From Owenweeksia sp. (GTDB lineage Bacteria; Bacteroidota; Bacteroidia; Flavobacteriales; Schleiferiaceae): DNA of 64,000 nucleotides. The position numbers and the translations under genes are program-made. Within the stretch, counting starts at the first letter, position 1; every line of letters begins with the position of its first letter. Shown one piece after another: positions 1 through 7,320 of the stretch. The stretch is from the NCBI GenBank assembly GCA_002695025.1, contig NZNV01000041.1, positions 1 to 64,000 of the forward strand, given 5' to 3'. The notes beneath the pieces were generated by a model. It was not told where the DNA came from and searched no databases. It worked only from the letters and a program-made list of their open reading frames with translations.

Positions 1-276
1 TTTTCGAAAAACGCGGATTTCATCAACACTATCGAGGACAAAGAATACTTCGTTATGCAACAGGAAGACCTACTGGCTACGCAACCCCAAAAAGCCAACG
101 AGATTGAATCGGATTATGCAGAAATGCAATCGTCCGGCATTAAACCTATCCGGACATCAAGCCTTTTTAAAAGGCTCCAAGCTCTATTTGTGTGTTTGAT
201 AGCTCGATTCTGGAATTGGATATCATTCATACAGGAAGATAAAAGGGCTATTCAAATGGATACCAATGCCTTTTAA
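1..276 (+). CDS. Hypothetical protein, C-terminal fragment cut by the window edge
   Basis: The reading frame is open from base 1 with no stop before the ATG at 55, so this is more likely the tail of a longer gene than a complete 73-residue protein. The 91 visible residues are polar and acidic at first, then hold one hydrophobic stretch (around ALFVCLIARFWNWISF) that could be a membrane segment or a buried helix, and end in a polar tail. I do not recognise the family. It converges on the HTH regulator that follows and sits two genes from a tyrosine recombinase, so it may be cargo of a mobile element. That link is by position only. Confidence 0.5.
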   Translation, partial: FSKNADFINTIEDKEYFVMQQEDLLATQPQKANEIESDYAEMQSSGIKPIRTSSLFKRLQALFVCLIARFWNWISFIQEDKRAIQMDTNAF

Positions 277-315
277 AATGAAGGCTCAGCGACTTCGACT
301 ATCTATTACTCTGTC

Positions 316-843
316 CTATTCATGATCAATCTCCTTTCTCATAGCTTCTGTTTTCTTAATCAGCTCAGCTTTCTCCTGATTAAGCTTCATAAGCTTGGCT
401 ACTTGCTCTCTACATTCACCGAGCATAATATATTCCAGAGGCAAAGAAGTCATTTCATATATCGCCAGGACGGTTTCCAGGGTAACCTTCATTTGCCCGT
501 TCTCAATCTGTGAATAGGTAGAGCGGGGCTTATTTAGTTTTTTGGCCATTTCTGCCGCTGATAAGCCCATTGAAATTCGTATCTCCTTAATCCTTTTATT
601 GATGGTCTGAGTCTTTTCTTCTAAAAGCATTTCTTCTTCACCGGTTACCATCCAATTCGGGTTGCAATCCGGATAACTCTTCTGAATTGCAAAAGCAACA
701 GCCCAACTGATTTGATTACCCTCCAAGGCCTTTTTTAGATCATTCTTGGATACCGTTTGAACCTTAGTCAAAAACTCCTTCTGAGTAATCTTTTTAGCCT
801 CTAGGAATTGATGTAATCGCTTTGAACTTACCGTCTTCGTCAT
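316..843 (-). CDS. Double helix-turn-helix (XRE/phage repressor type) transcriptional regulator
   Basis: This 175-residue protein has two DNA-binding modules. Residues 1-75 resemble the N-terminal HTH of Bacteroidota phage-type repressors, ending in the typical 'NPNWMVTGEEEML' stretch. Residues 83-140 form a second XRE-type HTH, with 'LSAAEMAKKLNKPRSTYSQI' covering the turn and recognition helix. The last 30 residues are Lys/Glu-rich and probably form a coiled coil for dimerisation. No peptidase domain is present, so it is not a LexA/CI-type self-cleaving repressor. It lies next to the integrase on the same strand, and a TAnnTTTG box sits 42 bases upstream. It probably controls the element or its own promoter. 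The family is clear; the target is unknown. Confidence 0.85.
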   Translation of the reverse strand: MTKTVSSKRLHQFLEAKKITQKEFLTKVQTVSKNDLKKALEGNQISWAVAFAIQKSYPDCNPNWMVTGEEEMLLEEKTQTINKRIKEIRISMGLSAAEMAKKLNKPRSTYSQIENGQMKVTLETVLAIYEMTSLPLEYIMLGECREQVAKLMKLNQEKAELIKKTEAMRKEIDHE

Positions 844-885
844 TCTAATTTTAACGTTCTTGAATCATCTAGCTTTTTCGAGGCT

Positions 886-893
886 CAAATTTA
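886..893 (-). promoter_or_regulatory. Putative -7 box of the HTH regulator gene
   Basis: On the minus strand this reads TAAATTTG, matching the Bacteroidota -7 consensus TAnnTTTG. It is followed by about 40 bases of leader before the ATG at 843. I see no clear -33 element. Confidence 0.45.
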
Positions 894-953
894 CATAATG
901 CCTTCCACTGGGCCTGAGAACAATGACCAGGTGTAATCCTTGCCTGGATGGGA

Positions 954-981
954 ATAAAAAAAGGGAGTCAAACACTCCCTT
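954..981 (-). terminator. Intrinsic terminator of the integrase gene
   Basis: An 8-bp perfect stem (961-968 with 974-981) with a 5-base loop lies 21 bases past the integrase stop. Read on the minus strand it is followed by a run of T. It also separates the integrase transcript from the HTH gene downstream. Confidence 0.85.
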
Positions 982-1002
982 CTTATCAGTTAATGATTAT
1001 AG

Positions 1003-2505
1003 TTATGCAGCTCCTCTTTCGTCCCTAATGACCTTTAAAACGTCAGGAGCAGGTCTTTGCTCCACCAGGTTGCCTTGTGATAGCCTATCTATGTAGTTCT
1101 GAACGTTGCTCCTGAATGCACTGGGAACAAATCTCTTATACTTCTCATAGGATTTAGAGTTCTTGGTATGCCCTGACATTCGCTTTATATCGGCATCGGA
1201 CATTCCCATGATCTGCATATAGGTAATGCTGGTCCTTCGCATGGTATGGGTAGCGACCATTTCATATAGTGGCTTCTTAACGATAGTAAGCTCCCTGGTA
1301 TTGGAATCTCGTACTTCTTGCATATAGACCTCATGCATACAGTCAAACTGCCTGAAGAAAGACTTAAGGGTCCCGGCCATATTGGAGACATAGGATTGTC
1401 GGGTGGTATTTTCTCGTCCCAATGGGTAAAAAGCATCCCCGTAACGTTCAATATTCCGGTTCATCAAATCAACTACTACTGGATACAGATAGGAGTTGAC
1501 CTTAGAATTGGTTTTACGGGTTAGTTTCTGAAATTCCAGTTCTCCATTGGTTTCACGGATATGATCCGCTGTAGTCTCATATATATCACTGGCACGGCAG
1601 GTAGTAGACAACGCAAACATGATGTAGTTATAGGCTCGTTCATGGGGGCTGGGGAGTTCAAATGGGTTGATCTCATCACTGGCAAAGAGTATTTCCATCA
1701 TTTCCACAGGTAACACAATAGTGTCGGAGTCTTCTTCGGGAATCGAAAACTTAAGTTTGGGCTGTACGTAACAATACTCATCAAAACGGTTGGTCAGGCC
1801 AGTCTTGACTTTGTTGATAATGGCTGCAATGGAGTTCACGGCTAATCCTGTATCGGAGGGGTCCAGCCTTCTTTTCAGGTCCCGGTCTTTAAGATGCTCA
1901 TAAAACCCTTCAAACAGATCATTGTACCTGTCTCTGATTTCAACTTTCTCTGCCGATAATTGTGTACTGGACAAGTCGAAATTACAGATCGGTTGGTCTT
2001 TACCGGTTTCTTCCAGGTAATCCAGGAAGTTTTGAATCTTCAGGGTGTAACTTCTTACGGTATCTTCCGCAAACCGGGTCATTTTGCGGGTTTTGATCTT
2101 CCCGTTTGAGATACCTTTAAGATAATCTTCGAGGGCCTTCCTTAATGTAATCTGGTCTGGATCTGTTAGAGAGGATGCATCATAGTGAACAGGCTGAGCC
2201 AGTTTCTTATTCTTGAACTTTGCGGTAATTGCTTTTAGCTTTTCCTTGGTGGATATATCCTTCCCTCTTAGTTCACTTTCAATCTTACTTCTTAGACCCT
2301 TACACTTTCCTGCTACTTGCCTGGCTTCCGAAAATCGGCTATCTGTACAAGAATCATGATTTAATTCTGCACCTTCCGGTAATTTCAGGTTGGTACTGAT
2401 ACGATCAAAAACCTCCCTCTTACCCGTATTCACTCGGATAATAATGACACGGCTTTCCCTGCTCCTCAACCCAAAGGTTAGAGTGGCATTAACATTGTAA
2501 TCCAT
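1003..2505 (-). CDS. Tyrosine recombinase / phage-type integrase
   Basis: This 500-residue protein catalyses site-specific DNA strand exchange, typically integrating and excising mobile elements. The C-terminal catalytic domain has the conserved residues in order: Arg304 in 'STTCRASDIYET', His420 and Arg423 in 'HTMRR', His446 in 'MSGHTKNS', and a tyrosine nucleophile that is Tyr456 or Tyr453. A SAM-like core-binding domain precedes it (about 130-250). The N-terminal 100 residues resemble the arm-binding region of Bacteroidota integrases. It is longer than the usual 380-420 residues, but all key residues are present, so it is probably active. A terminator follows its stop; upstream lie a 12-bp tandem repeat and a leader with its own terminator. 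Confidence 0.93.
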   Translation of the reverse strand: MDYNVNATLTFGLRSRESRVIIIRVNTGKREVFDRISTNLKLPEGAELNHDSCTDSRFSEARQVAGKCKGLRSKIESELRGKDISTKEKLKAITAKFKNKKLAQPVHYDASSLTDPDQITLRKALEDYLKGISNGKIKTRKMTRFAEDTVRSYTLKIQNFLDYLEETGKDQPICNFDLSSTQLSAEKVEIRDRYNDLFEGFYEHLKDRDLKRRLDPSDTGLAVNSIAAIINKVKTGLTNRFDEYCYVQPKLKFSIPEEDSDTIVLPVEMMEILFASDEINPFELPSPHERAYNYIMFALSTTCRASDIYETTADHIRETNGELEFQKLTRKTNSKVNSYLYPVVVDLMNRNIERYGDAFYPLGRENTTRQSYVSNMAGTLKSFFRQFDCMHEVYMQEVRDSNTRELTIVKKPLYEMVATHTMRRTSITYMQIMGMSDADIKRMSGHTKNSKSYEKYKRFVPSAFRSNVQNYIDRLSQGNLVEQRPAPDVLKVIRDERGAA

Positions 2506-2542
2506 ACTTTTGAATTTGTGTAGATAGTAGAATGCGGGAGCA

Positions 2543-2566
2543 AGCTACACACCGAGCTACACACCA
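2543..2566. repeat. Tandem 12-bp direct repeat upstream of the integrase
   Basis: The 11-mer AGCTACACACC occurs at 2543-2553 and again at 2555-2565, giving a 12-base period, just outside the integrase start. Short iterated sites in this position are often integrase arm sites, accessory-protein sites or part of an attachment site. With two copies this is suggestive only. Confidence 0.45.
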
Positions 2567-2603
2567 CTGCAAAAAAACAGGGGTGTCAGTTGGGGAAAGC
2601 CCA

Positions 2604-2630
2604 TAAAAAAAGCCCCACCGAAGTGGGGCT
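2604..2630 (-). terminator. Intrinsic terminator with UUCG tetraloop
   Basis: A perfect 8-bp stem (2611-2618 with 2623-2630). On the minus strand the loop reads UUCG closed by a C-G pair, the extra-stable tetraloop, followed by seven T. No minus-strand protein gene lies immediately upstream, so it must serve a short RNA or attenuate the integrase transcript. Confidence 0.75.
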
Positions 2631-2680
2631 TGATTAACCTAAAAGGTCAAGTCATGAAACATTTGAAAACTCTACTCTGT
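2604..2680 (-). ncRNA. Candidate small RNA or attenuated leader upstream of the integrase
   Basis: A strong promoter (2684-2716, minus strand) would start a transcript near 2678. After about 50 bases it meets an intrinsic terminator (2611-2630 plus a T run), well before the integrase ATG at 2505. The predicted RNA is about 70 nt: an unstructured 5' part, a small ACCU/AGGU hairpin, then a GC-rich hairpin capped by UUCG. It may be a stand-alone small RNA or a leader whose readthrough controls integrase expression. I do not recognise a known RNA family. Confidence 0.45.
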
Positions 2681-2683
2681 TGA

Positions 2684-2716
2684 CAAATATAAAGCTTATT
2701 GGAGTAATTTTCCAAA
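2684..2716 (-). promoter_or_regulatory. Consensus Bacteroidota promoter pointing toward the integrase
   Basis: On the minus strand, TTTG (2716-2713), a 21-base spacer, then TATATTTG (2691-2684) match the Bacteroidota -33/-7 pattern with its usual spacing. It is the best two-element promoter I see in the window. The start site would be near 2678. Confidence 0.6.
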
Positions 2717-2796
2717 TATTTTTTAAAACTGAATATCAGCTACTTAAATTATTATACTAGTAAATTATTACAACTAAAACATCAAAAAACAGCTAA

Positions 2797-3396
2797 ATGA
2801 AACCCCTTACCCCACTTTTCATGATTTCAGGCCTCTTTATTTCCTCCCTTATGATGGGGCAAACTGAAGAGCTGAAACAGAAATTATCCGCCTTTGCGGC
2901 AGACCATGATGCCAGCTATGAGAAAAAGTACCTCAATATTGCCGACCGGGAAATAGGGTCTATTGACAACACCAGTTACTCCTGGAAAGATGAGTTCATG
3001 CTTAAAAGCAAAGAAAAGGCTATGAACAACCTTGGAAATAACAGCTATCAAAAATTTTACTTCTCCTTTTACGCCTATGAAACTGTTACGGATCGTAAAT
3101 ACGCCCTCAAGGACTGGATGGCAGACTTTATTGAAGGCAAATCCATCCGTGCCGGCCGGCCGGTCAGGAAGTATGATTATGCCACCCCAACCATCATCCT
3201 TATTAATGATACGGAAATCATGGTGTGCAATTATAAGTGCAGCGACTTTTCCGATGACAATTTCAAATACTGGCGCAAGACCTTACTGACGTATTTTGGA
3301 GAAGATAATACCATGGTTATTGAAATTGGATGTAACGGTCCCCTGGAATGGACTAAAAATGCTCCCGATCCTAAAAACCGCAGAGAAATGCCCTAA
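2797..3396 (+). CDS. Secreted protein of unknown function
   Basis: This 199-residue protein begins with a clear Sec signal peptide: a hydrophobic run after 'MKPLTPLFMI' with likely cleavage after 'SLMMGQ', a site type common in Bacteroidota. The mature part is polar and mixed in charge, with one cysteine pair region near the middle (VCNYKCS), and no motif I recognise. It has no lipobox and no T9SS sorting domain, so it is probably periplasmic. It lies between the mobile-element end and yifB, and its stop overlaps the yifB stop by four bases in a convergent arrangement. Its function is unknown. Confidence 0.75.
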   Translation: MKPLTPLFMISGLFISSLMMGQTEELKQKLSAFAADHDASYEKKYLNIADREIGSIDNTSYSWKDEFMLKSKEKAMNNLGNNSYQKFYFSFYAYETVTDRKYALKDWMADFIEGKSIRAGRPVRKYDYATPTIILINDTEIMVCNYKCSDFSDDNFKYWRKTLLTYFGEDNTMVIEIGCNGPLEWTKNAPDPKNRREMP

Positions 3397-4937
3397 CCCA
3401 TCCACCCCTCACGATCCAGGCTACGGTACTGTATAGCCTCAGCAATGTGATGAGTTTCTATTTGGTTACTACCCTCCAGATCAGCTATGGTCCTTCCTAC
3501 TTTTAGAATACGATCATAGGCCCGCCCGGAAAGGTTTAGCTTATCAATGGCATTACGCAATAATTCCTGCCCGGCCTTGTCGATCCGGCAAACTTCTCTC
3601 AATTGACGTGTACTCATCTGTGCATTGCAGTACACACCCTCATTTTGCGCAAAACGTTTGTTTTGCACTGTCCTGGCGCTAACTACCCTGGTTCGTATGT
3701 CCCCACTTTTTTCAGCAGGTCTTTCTGATGACATCTCATCAAAAGTGACCGGGGTCACTTCCACATGCAGATCAATACGATCCAGCAAAGGACCGGATAT
3801 CTTATTCAGGTACTTTTGCACTACCCCCGGAGAGCATACACACTCACGGGTAGGGTGGTTGTAATATCCACAAGGGCACGGATTCATAGACGCTACCAGC
3901 ATAAAAGAGGTAGGATAGTCCACCGTAAACTTTGCTCTGCTGATGGTAACCTTACGATCTTCCATAGGCTGACGCATCACTTCCAGCACCGTCCGTTTGA
4001 ATTCCGGTAGTTCATCCAAAAAAAGTATACCGTTATGAGCCAGGGATATCTCTCCTGGTTGCGGAAATCCTCCGCCACCTACCAAAGCGACATCGGAGAT
4101 ACTATGATGAGGATTCCTGAAGGGACGTTGAGCAATAAGACTGCTATGATTACCCAACTTTCCAGCCACCGAATGTATTTTGGTGGTTTCTAAAGCCTCA
4201 TTCAAAGTCATAGGTGGAAGGATGGAAGGCATCCTTTTGGCCAACATGGTTTTTCCCGCTCCGGGAGGACCGATCAATATGACGTTGTGACCGCCTGCAG
4301 CCGCAATTTCCAAGGCTCGCTTTATATTCTCCTGCCCTTTTACCTGGTCAAAATCATGCTCAGGATTGCCCAGGTGCTGCTCAAACTCCTCCCTGGTATT
4401 TACCTTTACGGGCGCTGGCCTGGCTGAATGATCCAGCAGATCAATAACCTCACGCAGTGTCTTTACACCGTATACATCCAGATTATTCACAATGGCCGCC
4501 TCACGGGCATTCTGTTCGGGAAGGATAAACCCTTTAAAATCCTCTTTACGGCCTTGTATGGCAATCGGCAGCGCACCCTTTATAGGCTGCACGCCTCCAT
4601 CCAGGGAAAGTTCACCCATAATTACAAATTCGGCTACCTCCCCCGCATCTACATCTATCTGCCCGGAAGCCGCCAATATACCGATGGCAATGGGCAGATC
4701 ATAGGCAGAACCTTCCTTCCTGATATCAGCCGGTGCCATGTTTACCGTAATGCGCTTTCCCGGCCATTTGTAGCCGTTATTCTTTAATGCGGCCGTAATG
4801 CGGTGTTGACTTTCCTTTATGGCATTATCCGGCAAACCCACCAAATGGAAGTGTATGCCGGCATCGGTATTTACTTCAATGGTTATGGTAGTGGCATCCA
4901 CACCAAAAACAGCGCTTCCGAAGGTTTTAATGAGCAT
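3393..4937 (-). CDS. comM: YifB/ComM family AAA+ ATPase (magnesium chelatase-like)
   Basis: The family includes ComM, a hexameric helicase that promotes branch migration when incoming DNA is integrated during natural transformation. The 514-residue protein has the N-terminal ChlI/Lon-protease-like domain (about 20-140), then an AAA+ module with Walker A GPPGAGKT and Walker B 'ILFLDELPEF', a Cys cluster 'NPCPCGYYNHPTRECVC', and the C-terminal Mg-chelatase lid. The frame is open further upstream, but the ATG at 4937 ('MLIKTFGSAVFGVDA') gives the usual family start and length; the preceding 34 residues look like untranslated leader. Divergent from recA, which also acts in recombination. The function in this host is inferred from the family. 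Confidence 0.93.
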   Translation of the reverse strand: MLIKTFGSAVFGVDATTITIEVNTDAGIHFHLVGLPDNAIKESQHRITAALKNNGYKWPGKRITVNMAPADIRKEGSAYDLPIAIGILAASGQIDVDAGEVAEFVIMGELSLDGGVQPIKGALPIAIQGRKEDFKGFILPEQNAREAAIVNNLDVYGVKTLREVIDLLDHSARPAPVKVNTREEFEQHLGNPEHDFDQVKGQENIKRALEIAAAGGHNVILIGPPGAGKTMLAKRMPSILPPMTLNEALETTKIHSVAGKLGNHSSLIAQRPFRNPHHSISDVALVGGGGFPQPGEISLAHNGILFLDELPEFKRTVLEVMRQPMEDRKVTISRAKFTVDYPTSFMLVASMNPCPCGYYNHPTRECVCSPGVVQKYLNKISGPLLDRIDLHVEVTPVTFDEMSSERPAEKSGDIRTRVVSARTVQNKRFAQNEGVYCNAQMSTRQLREVCRIDKAGQELLRNAIDKLNLSGRAYDRILKVGRTIADLEGSNQIETHHIAEAIQYRSLDREGWMG

Positions 4938-5139
4938 CGAGTTGAGTTTTGAAAGGACAAAATAGTCAATTTCCAGCGGTGTTTCTCTGTAGATCTTAAC
5001 AATCCCACCAGAGAAAAATGCCGATATTCCAAATATCATTTCAATATTAATTCTTATTTATTTGGAATTCTATTTTTATTGACTTTATTTGCATTGGAAA
5101 TCTTCACAGGTTAAAATTTATTGTGCCTGGGTCATTCCC

Positions 5140-5147
5140 TATTTTTG
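5140..5147 (+). promoter_or_regulatory. Putative -7 box of recA
   Basis: TATTTTTG matches TAnnTTTG and leaves a leader of about 30 bases before the recA ATG. A TTG at 5121-5123 could be a -33 element, though the 16-base spacing is slightly short. I see no obvious LexA-type palindrome. Confidence 0.5.
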
Positions 5148-5183
5148 CAAATAATCAGAATTTAATTCCTTCAAGATAGTACT

Positions 5184-6179
5184 ATGAGTAACGATAAAGA
5201 TGCCAAGCTGAAAGCACTCAAACTCACCATGGACAAGCTCGACAAGACCTATGGTAAGGGTGCTGTGATGCGGATGGGTGATAATGCCGTGGAACAGGTA
5301 GAAGCCATCCCTTCGGGTTCTATCGGCCTGGATATAGCCCTCGGGATCGGAGGCTATCCCAAAGGTCGTGTGGTTGAGATCTACGGACCTGAATCTTCCG
5401 GTAAAACCACGCTTACCCTTCACGCCATTGCGGAGGTACAACGCAAAGGTGGTATTGCTGCTTTTGTGGATGCGGAACATGCTTTTGATCGTTTTTATGC
5501 TGAAAAACTGGGGGTCGACACCGAAGAACTTATCATTTCCCAGCCCGACAACGGAGAACAGGCCCTCGAAATAGCTGACAACCTCATCCGCTCTGGGGCT
5601 ATTGATATACTGATCATTGACTCCGTTGCCGCACTTACACCCAAAAGCGAAATTGAAGGTGAAATGGGCGACAGCAAAGTGGGATTACACGCCCGCCTGA
5701 TGTCCCAGGCCCTGCGAAAACTGACTTCCACCATCAGCAAAACCAAATGCTGCTGCATCTTCATCAACCAGCTACGTGAAAAGATTGGCATTATGTTCGG
5801 GAACCCTGAAACCACTACCGGGGGTAATGCTCTTAAATTCTACTCTTCTGTACGCTTGGATATCCGCAGGACCTCACAGATCAAAAATGGAGATGCAGTA
5901 ATGGGTAACCGTGCCCGTGTAAAAGTGGTGAAGAATAAGGTAGCTCCTCCTTTCCGCCAGGCAGAATTTGACATTATGTACGGTGAAGGTATTTCCAAGA
6001 TCGGGGAGATCATTGACATGGGCGTGGATTACGAAATTGTGAAAAAATCCGGTTCATGGTTCAGCTACGGAGACACCAAACTAGGCCAGGGGCGTGATGC
6101 TGTAAGACAATTACTGATCGATAATCCGGAACTGGCTGATGAAATTGAAAATAAGATCAGGGAAGCCATTTCGGCTTAA
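5184..6179 (+). CDS. recA: RecA recombinase
   Basis: RecA forms ATP-dependent filaments on single-stranded DNA, drives homologous pairing and strand exchange, and triggers SOS where LexA is present. The 331-residue sequence is canonical: Walker A GPESSGKT (about 66-73), Walker B '[12 protein letters not shown]', loop L1 '[14 protein letters not shown]', loop L2 '[16 protein letters not shown]', and the C-terminal domain. Compared with E. coli RecA (352 residues) the acidic C-terminal tail is shorter. One oddity is a run of three cysteines, '[11 protein letters not shown]', in the core strand. A terminator follows immediately, so it is probably transcribed alone. Confidence 0.98.
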   Translation: MSNDKDAKLKALKLTMDKLDKTYGKGAVMRMGDNAVEQVEAIPSGSIGLDIALGIGGYPKGRVVEIYGPESSGKTTLTLHAIAEVQRKGGIAAFVDAEHAFDRFYAEKLGVDTEELIISQPDNGEQALEIADNLIRSGAIDILIIDSVAALTPKSEIEGEMGDSKVGLHARLMSQALRKLTSTISKTKCCCIFINQLREKIGIMFGNPETTTGGNALKFYSSVRLDIRRTSQIKNGDAVMGNRARVKVVKNKVAPPFRQAEFDIMYGEGISKIGEIIDMGVDYEIVKKSGSWFSYGDTKLGQGRDAVRQLLIDNPELADEIENKIREAISA

Positions 6180-6201
6180 TTCCTATACAACCTTATACAT
6201 T

Positions 6202-6228
6202 AAGCCCGGTCTTTAGATCGGGCTTTTT
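6202..6228 (+). terminator. Intrinsic terminator of recA
   Basis: A 10-bp stem with one G-U pair (6202-6211 with 6216-6225) and a 4-base loop, followed by five T (6224-6228). The last T is also the first base of the next gene's promoter box, so terminator and promoter abut. Confidence 0.85.
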
Positions 6229-6235
6229 ACTTTTG
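6228..6235 (+). promoter_or_regulatory. Near-leaderless -7 box of the TPR lipoprotein gene
   Basis: TACTTTTG ends six bases before the ATG at 6242. With transcription starting a few bases past the box, the mRNA would begin at or next to the start codon. The expected -33 position falls inside the recA terminator hairpin, and no TTTG is visible there. Confidence 0.55.
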
Positions 6236-6241
6236 CACCCT

Positions 6242-7312
6242 ATGAAGAAACTCTTGTTAGCACTTTTAGTCATTACCACTCTATTCTCAGCATGTAACAA
6301 TTCTGAAGGAACAGAAGCTGAAAATAATGAGTCCTCCACAAACCCCGAAACAGAAAGCGCCACCCCGCAAAGAACCGGAGACCTTGCTCAGATCGATTCA
6401 CTGGGAAGGGTCCTGAATGAGGATCCCAACAATCAAAAAGCTTTTTTAATGCGCGCCAACCTTCTTATGAAAAGAGGGGAAACCCGCAGGGCCGCCAATG
6501 ACATCTATAATGCGATGCAACTGGATTCCAGCGCTGCCGAGGCCCGACTGCTCAAGGGACAATTGCACTTCCTCCAGAACCGCACACGCCTTTCCAAGCA
6601 GGAATGGGAACGCTGCATAGAATTACACCCCAAAAACACCGAGTGCCGCCTGAAGTTGGCTGAACTCTATACCGTGGTTATGGAATTCAAGAATGCCCTG
6701 AAGCTTCTTGATGAAGTGATCAGCCTTGATAAGAACAATGCAGAGGCCTATTTTTTTAAGGGGATCGTAGTACGTGACATGAAACAGGATACTGCACTGG
6801 CGTTGCAATATTTCCAAAGAGCAATTGACCTGCAACAGGATTATGTGAACGCTCTGGACATGATGGGCGTGATGCTCTCTGCCCGACATGATACCCTGGC
6901 GAAATATTATTTTCAACGTATCCTGGAGATTAACCCCAACCGCGCAGATATCTATTTTAAGTTAGGTGTCTATTACATGCAGCAAGATCAACCCAATCGT
7001 GCCATGGAAAGCTACACCAAAGCCATCCAGTTGAACCCTAATGATGCGGATAGTTACTTCAATTTAGGCTTTATCCTTACTCAGGTACAGGAATATGAGC
7101 AGGCTCGTGATTATTTCACCAAAGCCATCAATACACGCGAAAAGAATTACAAAGCCTATTATGGCCGGGCTTACACTTATGAAATGAACGGGATGTACCA
7201 AGAAGCTAAGGCTGATTACCTCAAAGCTATTGAGAGCAACCCCGCCTACCTGCCTGCCGGAGACGGGTTGCAACGTGTTAATAAAGCTTTGGATGAGCTT
7301 GGGAAATCCTGA
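6242..7312 (+). CDS. TPR-repeat lipoprotein
   Basis: This 356-residue protein has a lipoprotein signal peptide with lipid-attachment cysteine Cys18 ('TLFSAC'), a short acidic Ser/Glu/Asn linker, then about eight tetratricopeptide repeats from residue 50 to the end. Repeat landmarks such as 'NPNRADIYFKLGVYYMQ' and 'NPNDADSYFNLGFILTQ' follow the usual W/L-G-Y-A-P spacing. TPR arrays are protein-binding scaffolds, so this is probably an envelope adaptor whose partner is not visible. A TTG nine bases upstream is in frame but lies inside the promoter box, so the ATG is chosen. Convergent with the glycerophosphodiesterase gene. Confidence 0.9.
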   Translation: MKKLLLALLVITTLFSACNNSEGTEAENNESSTNPETESATPQRTGDLAQIDSLGRVLNEDPNNQKAFLMRANLLMKRGETRRAANDIYNAMQLDSSAAEARLLKGQLHFLQNRTRLSKQEWERCIELHPKNTECRLKLAELYTVVMEFKNALKLLDEVISLDKNNAEAYFFKGIVVRDMKQDTALALQYFQRAIDLQQDYVNALDMMGVMLSARHDTLAKYYFQRILEINPNRADIYFKLGVYYMQQDQPNRAMESYTKAIQLNPNDADSYFNLGFILTQVQEYEQARDYFTKAINTREKNYKAYYGRAYTYEMNGMYQEAKADYLKAIESNPAYLPAGDGLQRVNKALDELGKS

Positions 7313-7320
7313 TCAAAAGG

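Noticed and set aside
2654-2683. A nine-codon plus-strand ORF (MKHLKTLLC) just after the hairpin at 2611-2630
   Set aside because: Too short to judge, no ribosome site, and the promoter and terminator in this stretch point to the other strand.
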